From Sorghum bicolor (lineage: Eukaryota; Streptophyta; Magnoliopsida; Poales; Poaceae): a DNA stretch of 64,000 nt. Positions 22,701 to 33,155 of this stretch are shown one piece after another; the stretch's first letter is position 1; each line of letters opens with the position of its first letter. A program made the translations under genes and the position numbers. The notes under the pieces were generated by a model. The model worked only from the letters and a program-made list of their open reading frames with translations, searched no databases and had not been told where the DNA came from. The stretch lies in assembly GCF_000003195.3 (NCBI RefSeq), contig NC_012871.2, positions 13,399,682-13,463,681 of the forward strand, given 5' to 3'.

Positions 22701-22835
22701 TTGTCGGGCGCGTCCGTTGCGGGAGATGGGCGGTCGACGCCTGCGGTCTCGACCAGCCAGGCGCCGGTGGCCCCGACCCCTTCGTCCGGGCAGCAGGGCC
22801 AGGCGGGTGATCAGCCCGAGCAGCTAGGCCAGTAG
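19750..22835 (+). CDS. Antisense spliced gene in element 3, PF04195-like ('putative gypsy type transposon') protein
   Basis: Proposed exons: 19750-20637, 20707-21169, 21243-21786, 21858-about 22007, 22053-22178, 22261-22835, nearly all with GT..AG borders that keep frame. Exon 1 (296 codons) carries the conserved block VHPFLQGLLLYYEI followed by a helical region, typical of the plant-only family PF04195. The middle is disordered with a KRRR basic patch and an acidic run. Exons 4-6 encode a coiled coil rich in Glu, Leu and Arg. Exon 2 seems to change frame near 20880, where family-like sequence moves from one frame to another, so this copy may be broken there. The exon 4 donor is also uncertain. 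It is transcribed against pol, with which it converges (pol ends at 23108). Its function is not known. Confidence 0.7.
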
Positions 22836-23107
22836 TCTGTAGGAATAGACTAGTGTCTGCCCGTCAGGGTATTTATTGTAAACTTTGTATGTAAAGTTTG
22901 TAATAAAGTTTGCTTTTTGTCATGACTGTTGTTTTGAGCGCTGTAAGAATATCTGAGTGACGTGTCACCGTATTTGTCTTGGTTGTCGCTAAGAGCATCC
23001 ATTGCAGGAGTTTTGCCGAGTGCTGTGTGTGACAAGGTATAGGCAAAAAATAGAGAATTTCATTATCAAAAATTATAAGATACTTACAAAAGAAAGTCCT
23101 TAAAACT

Positions 23108-26100
23108 TTATGGATAGAAACGTCGCAGTTTGTCGATGTGCCAAGAGTTAGGCACTCGTGTTCCGTCTGGGTATGCTAATCTGTAGGACGTAGGTCGTGT
23201 GACCTCGGTCACCACGAAGGGTCCTTCCCAGGGAGTGGATAGCTTGTGCATTCCCTCCTGGCTTGTTTTCCATCGAAGCACCAGATCGCCGACCACGAAG
23301 GAACGGTCCTTGACATTCCTGTTGTAGTATCGCCTGACTGCCGCGAGATATTTTGCTGTTCGGAGACATGAAACTAAACGCTTTTCCTCCATGCAATTGA
23401 TTTCGAGTTCTCTGGCGTTGTCGGCGGTCGCCTGGTCGAAGTGCTCGATTCTAGGAGATCCGAAGTGTATGTCAGACGGCAGGACCGCCTCTGCACCGTA
23501 CACCATGAAGTCGGGAGACACCCCTATGTTTCGACTGGTCTGAGTTCGGAGGCCCCAGACCACTGCCGGCAATTCTTTCATCCATCGACCGGGTGCTCTG
23601 TCGTTTTCGGTGTACAACCTTTTCTTTAGGGCGTCAACGATCATTCCGTTAGCACGTTCGACTTGACCGTTGGCACGTGGATGTGCCACTGACACATATT
23701 TTATGACTATGCCTCTGTCATCGCAGAAATCCCAAAAAGTGGTGCCAGTAAACTGAGTGCCCAGGTCGGTGATTATGCTGTTCGGGATGCCGAATCTGTG
23801 TATGATTTGATTGAGGAACTCCACAGCCTTCTCGGAGGTTGCCTTGACCAGGGGCATGTATTCAATCCACTTGGAGAACTTGTCGATTAACACGAAGACA
23901 AACTTGAAATTGCCCGGGGCTGGTTTAAATGGTCCGATCATGTCAAGCCCCCAGCAAGCAAAGGGCCAAGACGACGGGATGGTTTGAATTTCATGGGCAG
24001 GTACGTGGGTCCTCTTAGCGAAAAACTGACATCCTTCGCAATGCCGAACCAGTTTTTCTGCATCGCCGACCGCGGTTGGCCAATAAAAACCTGCTCGGAA
24101 AGCCTTTCCGACCAGCGTTCTAGATGCGGCGTGATTGCCGCAGGATCCAGCGTGTATGTCCTCCAAGAGCTTGATACCATCATCTTGGGGTATGCACTTG
24201 AGCAGTACTTCGGAGCTTGCGTTTTTCCGCATGAGTTTTCCGTCGACCAGGATGTAGTTCTTTGATCGTCGGATGAGGCGCTCGTTCTCTGTTTTGTCCT
24301 GAAAGCCTGTCCCGTCTGATATGTATTTGATGAACGGGGTACGCCAGTCACGCCCACCGGTTGTCGGAGTGGCGTCATCTATGAGCATTGCCTCGGTGGG
24401 TTGCTTGTCGACCAGGGGGGAGCTTACGCTCGGCTCATGGATGTCCTGGACGAAAATACCCCGCGGGATTTGGGCCCGAGATGAGCCTAACTTTGACAAC
24501 GCATCTGCTGCTTGGTTCTTATCCCGGACCACGTGGATGTACTCTATGCCATAGAAGTTAGTTTCCCATTTGCGAATTTCTTTGCAGTAGAGATCCATCT
24601 TCTCGTGGGTTGCGTCCCACTCCTTGTTGAGCTGGTTGATGACCAAAGCGGAGTCGCCATAGACATAGAGGCGCTTGACCCCCAGTTCAACGGCTAGTCG
24701 TATGCCATGCAAGCATGCTTCGTATTCGGCGACGTTGTTTGACGCCGGAAAAAGGATCCGAAGGACGTAACGGAGTTTATCCTTGTTGGGTGATACGAAC
24801 AATATCCCAGCGCCTGCACCGTTGATGTTCAAGGACCCGTCAAAGAACATTGACCAGTGGTCTGAGACATCGGGAACGGAAGGCTCGTTGAGATCCGTCC
24901 ATTCGGCAATGAAATCGACCAGGGCTTGAGACTTGACAGTGGTGCGACTCTGGAACTCCAGGGAAAATGGACATAATTCCATTGCCCATTTCACGATTCT
25001 GCCATTGGCGTCTTTATTGCGCAGGATGTCCCCGAGAGGGAAGCTGGTTGTCACCAGGACTCGATGGCCGTCGAAGTAGTGCTTCAGCTTTCTTGACGTT
25101 ATCAGGATGGCGTATATAAGCTTCTGTATTTGTGGGTACCTGGCCTTGCACTCGTTTAAGACTTCGCTTATGAAGTAAACGGGTCTCTGGACCTTGAAGA
25201 CGTGACCTGGTTCATCTCGCTCGACCACTATTGCCGTGGAAACAACCCTGTCGGTTGCAGCAATGTAAAGGAGTAGGTCTTCATTGGGCTGAGGCGCTGT
25301 GAGGACAGGTGGTGAAGTGAGGAAGGTCTTAAGCTGAGTGAACGCAGCGTCGGCTTCCTCTGTCCAAGAAAATTTTTCTGACGCTTTCAATAGTTTGAAG
25401 AAAGGGAGGCCTTTTTCTCCCAGCCTTGAGATGAAACGACTGAGGGCGGCCATGCATCCAGTTAGCTTCTGAATATCCTTGACGTTCTTCGGTGGTCGCA
25501 TGTCGAGTACGGCTTTGACTTTTGAAGGGTTTGGTCGTATGCCGTCGCGACTGACGACGTTGCCGAGCAGTAGACCGGAAGGAACGCCGAAAATGCATTT
25601 CTTGGGGTTGAGCTTCCACTTGTACCTATTGAGTGCCTTGAAGGTTCGGTCTAAGTTGTCGATTAGGGTGCTCGCGTCTCTTGTTTTTACGACCACGTCG
25701 TCCACATAGGCCTCGACGAGGTCATCGCGAATCTCGTCGTGGAGGCATTGCTGGATGGCCCTTTGATAAGTGGCCCCGGCGTTTTTAAGTCCGAAAGACA
25801 TGGTAGTGTAGCAGTATGCGCCGAAGGGTGTGATGAAGGATGTTTTGATCTGATCTTCTTCCTTTAGCGAGATCTGGTGATAACCAGAGTAGCAATCTAG
25901 AAAGGAGAGGAGTTCGCATCCGGCCGTTGAGTCGACCACCTCGTCGATGCGAGGAAGACCAAAAGGATCTTTAGGACAGTGTTTGTTGAGATCGGTGTAA
26001 TCAACGCACATTCTCCATTCATTATTCTTTTTGCGTACAAGAACCGGATTGGCGAGCCAATCGGGGTGATACACTTCTTTTATGAATCCGGCTGCTAGAA

Positions 26101-26284
26101 GCCGTGTTATTTCTGTCCTAATGTCACGAGCGAACCGTCACAGTTTTTGCTTGATTGGTCTTGCGGTCTTCGAGACATTTAAGGAGTGCTCGATCAGGTT
26201 TCGTGGGACACCGGGCATGTCTGCGGGTTTCCATGCGAAAACGCCCACGTTGTCCCTTAGAAACCTGACGAGCGCGTCTTCCTA
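23108..26284 (-). pseudogene. Element 3 pol: RT, RNase H, archaeal-type RNase H, integrase
   Basis: The open part is 26074-23108 (988 codons). It holds an RT with [41 protein letters not shown] and active site YVDDVVV; a degenerate native RNase H; a second RNase H with FFDGS, AEYEA, YGDSA and ADALSK; and integrase with CEGC, Asp in GLDMIG, Asp in ITDLGTQF and Glu in GQVERANG. The same frame continues upstream with family-typical sequence, interrupted by TGA at 26138-26140 (within KLxRFARD, expected Arg) and TAG at 26282-26284 (after LDPK, expected Gln). Both are one C-to-T change from the expected codon. Confidence 0.9.
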
Positions 26285-27805
26285 TTTTGGATCCAGGTTA
26301 GCCCCGATGAGGGCTGTCTTCTCGGGGTTGCCTTCGACCAGCTGCACTTCTTTGTACTCCTTGGATTTCGAGTTCTTTCTGGCTGTCTCCTGCTCAGGTA
26401 ATCGGAGCTGGTCGGGAGGCAGCTGTGCAGCTTGGTTTGCTGTTTCCGCCATGCGGATTGAGAGGTCGATTGCCTCGGTGATCTTGAAGCTTTCTTCTTC
26501 GCAGGTATACGCAGTGTAGACGTTGCCTCTGACGGTTAGGACACCCTTCTCCGTTAGGACACCCTTCTCCGTGTTGTGGCGGAGATCCCTGTGTTGATCT
26601 TCTTCTTGGACGCGTGCGCGGTTCTGCTGGCGGCGGCCCTCGGCGTCCCGACCACCATCGTCGCGCCGTGAGTCCCCTCGACGGTTGTCGGGGGAGCGGC
26701 TGCGGTGACGCCTGCTGGGTGAGGCCCGGCTACGATTAGTCTGGTCAGAGGCGGCTCCCGTATAAGAGACGTCCTGGACTCTCTTGAGCAGAGTGGCTAT
26801 CTGTCCCATTGCGGCGATCAGGTGTGCTCGGATGCTGGTCCGGACTCCCTGGCATTCGGGGGTATCAGGAAGCCGATCTAGGTTAGCCATGGCAACAGCC
26901 ACGTTGGCGCTTGGCGTTTTGTAGACTGGCTGGTCCCCGACCATGTCAAAGGCATCGTTGAGATTATTTGGTGGCATTTGTTGTTGCTCGTCCGCACGTC
27001 GTCGGGCGCGCTCGGCGTTACGCTGTTCGCGGAGTTGCCTCTGGTCATCTGTTTCTCCATCAACGTCCGGTTCGTCGGCGCTGACATTAAACACAATATC
27101 CCCTCGCCGGGGGGGAAATATCAGGAATCGGTCGAAACCCGGAGGGTGTGAAGGAAAATCCAGGTCGTAGTCCTCGTCTTCGGTGTTTATAACCTCGGTG
27201 GGAACGGAGCCGGTGCTTGAGTTGGTGCTGGAGACCTGGCCGTCCCGTATTTCTCGGATTGTCACCATGTTGACGTGGTGACGATTGTTCCTTGTCGGCG
27301 ACCAACCCGCCTTGCTGAAAACGGATTGGGTGTGCCGTGAGTAAACAGAGGCCGAGTTGTTCAGGCCGCAAGGATAGTCTTCCTTCCTGAGCTCGACGGA
27401 TCGTCCTGAGGGGGTTGAGGTTATCGTCAAAGACGTTCCCAGCCGTTCGTGTGTGGCGACACGAGTTGGCCGGCGGGATTTGAAAAAATCCGCTGGAGCA
27501 GCTTGGTCGGGCCGACGCAGAACCCCATCTATGAGTTGGCAAACTTCGAGTAGCTTGGAGTCAACGCGATCGAGTGCTCGGAGAAGGTCCGAGCAGTCGA
27601 TCGCCTTTCCCTTGTAGGGTGGGATCGGTAGTCGGGTGCTTGGTGCCGTCGTGCGCGTGGTCGGAGACAGCGTGGTCTCAGATTGGATCTGGGTCTCTTT
27701 CGAAACCGTGGTCGCGAAGCCGCCGCTGCACGTCGTCCACGTGATCTGGCCGACGGTGAACGTGAGGCCTTCGGGCACGGTCGCGGAAGCTGGGATCGTG
27801 ACCAT
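26285..27805 (-). pseudogene. Element 3 gag, internally deleted, no protease seen
   Basis: The frame runs from Met at 27805 (an in-frame reading back to 27853 only translates the primer-binding site) to the TAG at 26282. The N-terminal 350 or so residues look like the Tat gag leader, ending in an Arg-rich RS-like tract. It then passes through an 18-bp tandem duplication (26536-26571) straight into the linker that normally lies between protease and RT. I see no CCHC knuckle, no D-[ST]-G protease motif and no clear Gag core. An internal deletion of gag-pro is the simplest reading. Confidence 0.7.
26536..26571. repeat. 18-bp tandem duplication at the gag deletion point
   Basis: TTAGGACACCCTTCTCCG occurs twice in a row, adding the peptide GVLTEK twice. 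It lies where Gag leader sequence meets the protease-RT linker and may mark the repair junction of a deletion. Confidence 0.7.
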
Positions 27806-27834
27806 CTTGTTCGCCGGAAAAGTTGCACGCACAC

Positions 27835-27852
27835 CCCCTACCTGGCGCGCCA
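27835..27852 (-). other. Primer-binding site of element 3
   Basis: On minus, TGGCGCGCCAGGTAGGGG begins one base after the LTR end, the position of a primer-binding site. I cannot assign the tRNA with certainty. Confidence 0.6.
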
Positions 27853-27853
27853 C

Positions 27854-28313
27854 TGTCGACGAAAGCTGGTCGGCAGTCTACCTTGGGGTATACCCTCGGT
27901 AGTAGTTTATCGGTAGACGGTGCGCAAACTACGAACTCGATGGTGACGCAAGACACGGACAAGCTTTTTATCCAGGTTCGGCCGCCGAGTTGGCGTAATA
28001 CCTACGTCCTGCGTCTGGTTGTATTGATTTGTGCTGAGAGAATATGATGTCCTAGGGGGGTCCCTTGCCCCTCCTTATATAGTCTGGAGGGCAGGGTTAC
28101 AGATCTGGAAACTAATCCTAGTCAGTTACAATTGCCATGGATAATTCGATGTCAATTCCTATTCTAACCGACTAGAATCCTGCTTGATCTCCACATCTTG
28201 TTTCCTTGCGCGAAACTCTAGGTTGTCGGATCAAGCCTTGAACTCGTCTCGTAATGGACCAAGCCTCCTGGCCGAAGTCTAGCCGTAAGGGTATAGGGGT
28301 TTATACCCCCACA
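27854..28313 (-). repeat. Element 3 5' LTR
   Basis: This is the 460-bp twin of 18127-18586, with about three substitutions (for example TACCTTGG for TATCTTGG near the plus-side start). Confidence 0.95.
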
Positions 28314-29295
28314 AACTCCAGTTGGATTGCTAAGCGATTCGAATCGTCGTTGCTCCCCGATTGGGAGACTCAATTCCTTCGACCCTCATCATAGTTAAAT
28401 ATGCAACTGAATGATAAAATGAGAAAGGGGAAAATGTCTCATGAGGTTCGGATCCCAATTCCCGGACTCATAGCGACATGAAGCTATGGCCATCGATAAA
28501 TAATACTTGATGTTAGGATTAGGAACTCACGGATTCGTCTGTGGGGAACAACTAGTTAAACTGTCCTCGAACTCCTCGGCCTCTGCGGGAGAGGAATTCG
28601 CGGTTAAAACTTGAAAACAAGGATGCACTACTAGTAAGCTTTTAGCAAAACATTTTGGCTCCTTGCTCAGCCACCCCTTGTCTACCCTAAGCCTGCATCC
28701 CTAAGTTCTCCTCTTTTCCCATCGGGTAAGTCTTGTTGAGTACTCCCGTACTCAGGGTTTCAATACCCCTGTTGCAGGTGAAGCACAGGAGCCGACTTGC
28801 TTCGGACCCTGTTGTGTGACCGTCGTCGAGGTTGACGACGAAGAAGAGTGAGCGTGACCCATGGGCAGGGTCTGTAAATTTGTACTGTCTGTACTAAAGT
28901 TTCAGTTGCTCCGCTGGACCAGGCTTGTAATAACACTCTACTATTTGGAAGAACTCCTTTTGTAAATTAAGTTATGTAATACTTCCGCTGTTTTACTCTG
29001 AAATATTATTTTAGTCTTGTGTCGTTTGAGTTACTGCTTTATCTTCGCAACGAATGATCCTGGTGTTAAGGTGGCTACTTGCTATCCTGTAAGGGCGAGA
29101 AGAAGCAGTTCTCGTTGTTTGACCATTACCAGTGGTCAGAACGAGCCAGCTTGGTACGCCACAGGTAGCAGTGGAATGAGCGTCCAGCGATGCTCATCGG
29201 ACTTCTAAGGTGGGAGGACTCCCGGCATCACCGTCAGAGGTCCTTAGGACAATGGCAGGTGCCGGTGGGCCCAAACACTTAGGGGTTCTGCCACA
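28314..29295 (+). repeat. Element 2 3' LTR, right part
   Basis: It matches about 7869-8851 of the 5' LTR and ends GGTTCTGCCACA. A target copy of element 2 (CTTGC) follows at 29296-29300. Confidence 0.95.
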
Positions 29296-29296
29296 C

Positions 29297-31810
29297 TTGC
29301 TTCAAGGCAATCTCTCGCCTTTGGCTGAAAGATGCCGATGGGGCCACAGGTTGGTCGGCCAGAGTTGCCAATGGAACTACGTCAGCTGAAAGTTAACAGA
29401 AGGGGTTATAAGATCGAAAAGGAGAAGCTCATCGGCAGTAATATTGTAGAGAGTACGTTACCCTGAGGAGGGATGATACTTGTCTGAATTGAAGAAACTA
29501 CCGACAGTATGATTGAACCTGCTGGATCGGTAGTTTGATCGCCTACATCGGCCGGCGCGTCTTCTGGTTGGGGTGCTTCTAACTGAGGTTCTTCTTGCTG
29601 GAGTTCTTCCATCTGTGGTGCTTCCTGCATTGGTTGGGGAGATGGTGCTTGCTGCGTCTGGACTTCTGGAGAAGAAGGGGAAGACTCCACCGGAATTGGA
29701 GATACCGGAGGAGGAGGGGAAGTTGCCACTTTCTGGCACTTTGTTCCAGCCTTGGTGCCCTTGGTGCCCTTCCTCTTTGGCTGGCTAGACTGGGGGGCAT
29801 CGGCACCTTGGCGTTTGGCTTTTGCCGATGCACCGGTTTGCTGCAACAACAAAAAGGAGTTTATGAGTACAAATGTAGTCGATATAAAGGTAATCAGTGT
29901 GAATAAAAAAGGTTTGGCAAATTGCCTTGAAAGCCTGCGCCAGAGTGGAAGCAGCTACCGTTGGTGATGTCTGAGTTCTCCTGGTGGTGACTTTCTTAAG
30001 GCGCACACCCCGATGCGCGATGGTAGCCAGAGTGGGAGCATTGTGGCTGATTGAGGAGATCGGGCCTGATGGAAACAGGTCAATCGGCTTACCACTTCTG
30101 CTAACCGATGGGGGGATGTTGTCAACCTGCAAAAGGAATACACAGGTGAGTTACCGATGGAAATAGAATTGAAAGAAATTGGAACATCGGTTTAAAATAC
30201 TTACAGCGTCGTCGGGGACTTTGTACTCGGGATCAATCATGCCGCGATACGAAAGGGCTGATTTGCAGAATAGATGCTCCTTCCATTCTGCCCACCATAG
30301 TTTGTACGCCTGAGTGATGAAAGCGGCTGGAACCCACTCTGACAAATCTGCATCTGTATCGGCATTTGGTGGTAGTTGGGCTACTCGGATCCACTCGAGA
30401 AAGTTGGTGATAGGCTCCCTGGGTTTTATCACATCGGCATAACAGAGTGCAATCGGCAACTGGCCGAAAGCCAATTGACGAGCTAATGCCGATGGGTTGT
30501 AGAATTCATAAGTCTGAGGAGAGGTTTTCGTGCTACCAAAGAAATTCACTGGTATGGCTCTAGGAGTCACAATTGCCATCATCACCTCATTATCCCTGTC
30601 AAGAGCTTCATCAAATGGATTGAAGACCAGGGGGAGCATACTGTCTGGGTCATCATAGGCCAACCATGGTCGTTCATCTCTGGCCAAGCCCTCATACAGA
30701 GTCTGGAAGAATCGGCCAATCTGATCTGGATTACTCCCTGAACCCGGCAAAACTATGACGGCTTCGCCAAAGTTTAGAGGAGCGCGTGTTGCCAATTCTT
30801 CTTCACCCAACACATGATCTTCAGTTATATCTTTTGGGAAACGCTGTGTGAATAGGTTGAAGTTGAGGCGCTTGTGCAGATGCAGATTGAGCCACATGTT
30901 GATGAACCACCAGGGGCCGCCTAAGTTGCCAGTAGACTGGCCGAGCAGGAGTTTCTGGGCCACCTGATGGAGAAGATGGTAAGCAGCGCCAAGCAAGTAT
31001 CGGCCGAGAGGAAATCGGCCACCGTTAGCCAGTCTCTCTGCTGCCGATAGATAGACGGAAGTCGGTCCTGCCGATCGACCACAGAACACAAACTTGTCCA
31101 GCCACATGTTCAGAAAGGTGGTTTGTTCCTTTATGCTGACAGGCCCCTTCCCACGATACTTCTGAATGTACCCTGACCAGCCGCCGATAGCGCGAGTCTC
31201 CACTTTGGCACTAGGAGCAGTATCAAAAAAGTGGGTGCTATCGGCAGAAGATACATCTAGACCGGTGAGCATGGCTACATCGGCAAGAGTAGGAGAAGCA
31301 GGGTCGTGGCCAAAGACAAAAGCATTGAGGGTGTCTGACCAAAAGTAAGACGCAGCTATCAACAGTGACTCATTCCTGTGCATATCGGCAATGGATAACC
31401 TAATGCATTGATCTAGCTTTCTCTCACCCCACTGGACTTCATTGGAGTTGCTGACCCTCAAGAACCAGTCTTTCCACCCTACGGTAGGGCTGGGCCAAGA
31501 GCGGAAGGTGTCTTTCCACAGATCTAAAGAAAAATTTTCGGCTCTGAAAGGGATCCTGTTGGTTTCTGCGTTAATAAGATCGGTTGGATCTGGATCCCCT
31601 AGAGGGCCGAGGCATTGAAGGTGTGGTTGATCGGTGGGGATGACAATTTTGTTAGATAGCTCCTAGTGGTTTTGGAGATAAAAAGAAACACAAAGAAGAA
31701 AGAAAAGGGAGATATTCAGTAAAATGAATTGCGGATGAACAGGGATACGAAGAAAAATACAGGAGATAGGATGGAGATCTGACCTCAGGGACGACGAAGC
31801 CAATGGCCAT
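29297..31810 (-). CDS. Antisense gene of element 1, exons 1-5 (plant mobile domain protein)
   Basis: Proposed exons on minus: 31810-31784, 31662-30205, 30126-29926 (followed by a GC-type donor), 29840-29462 and 29385-29297; exon 6 lies at 4548-3853. Frame is kept at every junction, giving about 949 aa. Exon 2 (486 codons) is a plant mobile domain (PF10536-like): WKDWF, then YFWSD.LNAFVFGHD, TLADVAMLTGLDV, the WLDKFVFC helix and GPWWFINMWL. Exons 3-5 are disordered (Pro, Gln, Glu), and exon 6 is coiled coil. The first ATG after the TATA box is 31810. Element 2 entered at the donor of exon 5, cutting off exon 6. Apart from that no frame break is visible, unlike pol of the same element. Confidence 0.75.
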
Positions 31811-31960
31811 CTTGCCACGAGGAGACCGTTCGAGGGCACCGGGGTTGGTGAGGAGGAGTGCTTGTCGGAGGTTTTGGAGATTTTGAATGGCGCCGCCGCT
31901 GGAAAAGTAAAGTTGGGGTGGTGGAATGATGTGATGGAGAAGGAGTACCCGAGAAGGAAC

Positions 31961-31968
31961 TATTTATA
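31961..31968 (-). promoter_or_regulatory. TATA box of the antisense gene in element 1
   Basis: On minus, TATAAATA lies about 150 bp upstream of the first ATG (31810), with no earlier ATG between. It supports transcription of this gene from its own promoter. Confidence 0.6.
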
Positions 31969-32453
31969 GGTCAAAACGGGCAAGGGCAAAACTGACTTAT
32001 CTCTTTGCCGCATCCGAGAAATCCGAGGGTGCTCAGGTAGATATGGTAACTGTTCGCACGGTAATCAAGGGATTGTGCAGGTGATTTGACGGGAAGCAGT
32101 CATTATCTGGAGATATTTTACTGTGTGAGATCTCCTGGTCGGTCCATCGGCAGCGCTCTGTAACGGTCATATTGCCGATAGTCGAATAAAGTGAAGGTAG
32201 CCGTTTGTACGAACGTCCTGATCAGTACATCGGCAGATCTTCGTAACGGTAATATTGCCGATATACGGTTGAGAAGGAAATGCCCGTTTAGGAAGTTGAG
32301 GATTTCGAGGAATCCGCAGAAGAATAGGATCAGAGTTGTTCAGATTGAGGTTGTTGGTTACCAGATTGGGAGCATTAATTGCGGGAAAAAGCATCATTAC
32401 TGCAGAGAATTTCGGAGCATTAATGATTTCCTACTCCGAAATTGGGGGGCATG

Positions 32454-33155
32454 TGTTGACACCGTTTTTGGGCACGTGTCCAGGACGGCAGGATAAGATG
32501 GCAGTGTTTTGTTTACAGGATGAGTTGCCGATGAGGATGGTTGCCGATAGGAGAGAGATTGAACGTGACTAAGTCTACAGGCGGTGATGTGTTTGTGCCG
32601 ATGGCTATGATGAGGAAATCTGCCGATGACTATGGCAAGGGAGTCTGCCGATAATACGAAGGGAGAGTCCGGAAGCTGCCGATCGGTTTGTGGAGGAGTT
32701 TCAGTTTGTCACGGGGGATAGTTTTGTTATTTCCTTAGTTATTTACATCGTTTTGTATACGGATTCCGTGTAATTTGGAATTCGAATTCTAATCGTGTCT
32801 GGTTGTAGCTCTTTGAGCAGGGTATAAATATAGACCCTAGGACCTTGTAATGAGACATTTATCAATCAATCAAACACACGTTTTTACTCATATTCCAGCA
32901 TCTACTTTTTCGACGACTTCGTCATACTTTTTCCTTTTGTTACAAGTTCTTAGGAATTCGTCGACTTAAGTTCGGCGTGTTCTCGAGTTCCGCGTGAGTA
33001 CCTTTTAGCCGTGACATCCGGGCGCATCGCTGTTGTCAGGACTAAAGTATTCGAGTTATCACCTTTGCCGATAGTAAGGTCAAATCGGCTAGCACGCCTT
33101 AACGTTTGAATCGGGTATTAGCCCTTTGTGTTTGCACATCAGTTTTGCATCAACA
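32454..33155 (+). repeat. Element 1 3' LTR
   Basis: It begins TGTTGACACC after a G-rich tract (AATTGGGGGGCATG) and ends GCATCAACA, giving 6-bp inverted termini. At 702 bp it carries the GCCGAT word many times. CCTCC follows and would be the target copy; the partner lies outside the window. Confidence 0.8.
32823..32830 (+). promoter_or_regulatory. LTR TATA box of element 1
   Basis: TATAAATA in the middle of the LTR, followed by an A-rich stretch, is the likely core promoter for the element RNA. Confidence 0.6.

Larger units (their letters stand above)
18127..28313 (-). mobile_element. Element 3: Tat-like Ty3/Gypsy retrotransposon, read on minus
   Basis: LTRs of 460 bp lie at 18127-18586 and 27854-28313 and differ at only about three positions by eye. 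They are bounded by a perfect 5-bp target duplication. Gag-pol reads right to left, so the right LTR is the 5' one. Pol contains a second, archaeal-type RNase H, which puts it in the Tat lineage. Between pol and the 3' LTR lies an intron-containing gene on the plus strand, antisense to the element. Gag-pro looks internally deleted and two stops lie before RT, so the copy is non-autonomous despite its young LTRs. Confidence 0.95.
4632..29295 (+). mobile_element. Element 2: Tekay/Del-type chromovirus (Ty3/Gypsy), interrupted by element 3
   Basis: 5' LTR 4632-8851, PBS 8854-8865, ORF0 9225-9929, gag-protease 10143-11777, pol 11770-14674 ending in a chromodomain, purine tract 14866-14877, and 3' LTR 14879-18126 continued at 28314-29295. 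The C-terminal chromodomain places it among chromoviruses. Very long LTRs with an extra ORF upstream of gag resemble the rice RIRE3/RIRE8 group (established knowledge). I counted by eye roughly 15-20 differences over about 4.2 kb of LTR, suggesting a recent insertion. Pol is broken by one frame change and two stops, so this copy is not autonomous. Confidence 0.92.
1..33155 (+). mobile_element. Element 1: Tat-like Ty3/Gypsy LTR retrotransposon, 5' end outside window, interrupted by element 2
   Basis: The pol order protease, RT, RNase H, second (archaeal-type) RNase H, integrase is seen at 1-3694. The second RNase H and the antisense extra gene are hallmarks of the Tat lineage. The element stops at 4631 and resumes at 29296 after a 24.7 kb nested insertion. 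Its right LTR is 32454-33155, with 6-bp inverted ends TGTTGA/TCAACA. A distinctive GCCGAT/ATCGGC-rich vocabulary marks both halves and is not conspicuous in the inserted elements. The 5' LTR and gag are outside the window, so LTR divergence cannot be judged. Pol carries one frameshift and two stops, so this copy cannot make an intact polyprotein. Confidence 0.9.

Noticed and set aside
27806..27853. Extension of the element 3 gag frame to the LTR edge (MARQVGG...)
   Set aside because: It translates the primer-binding site and begins without an ATG; the Met at 27805 is the first real one.
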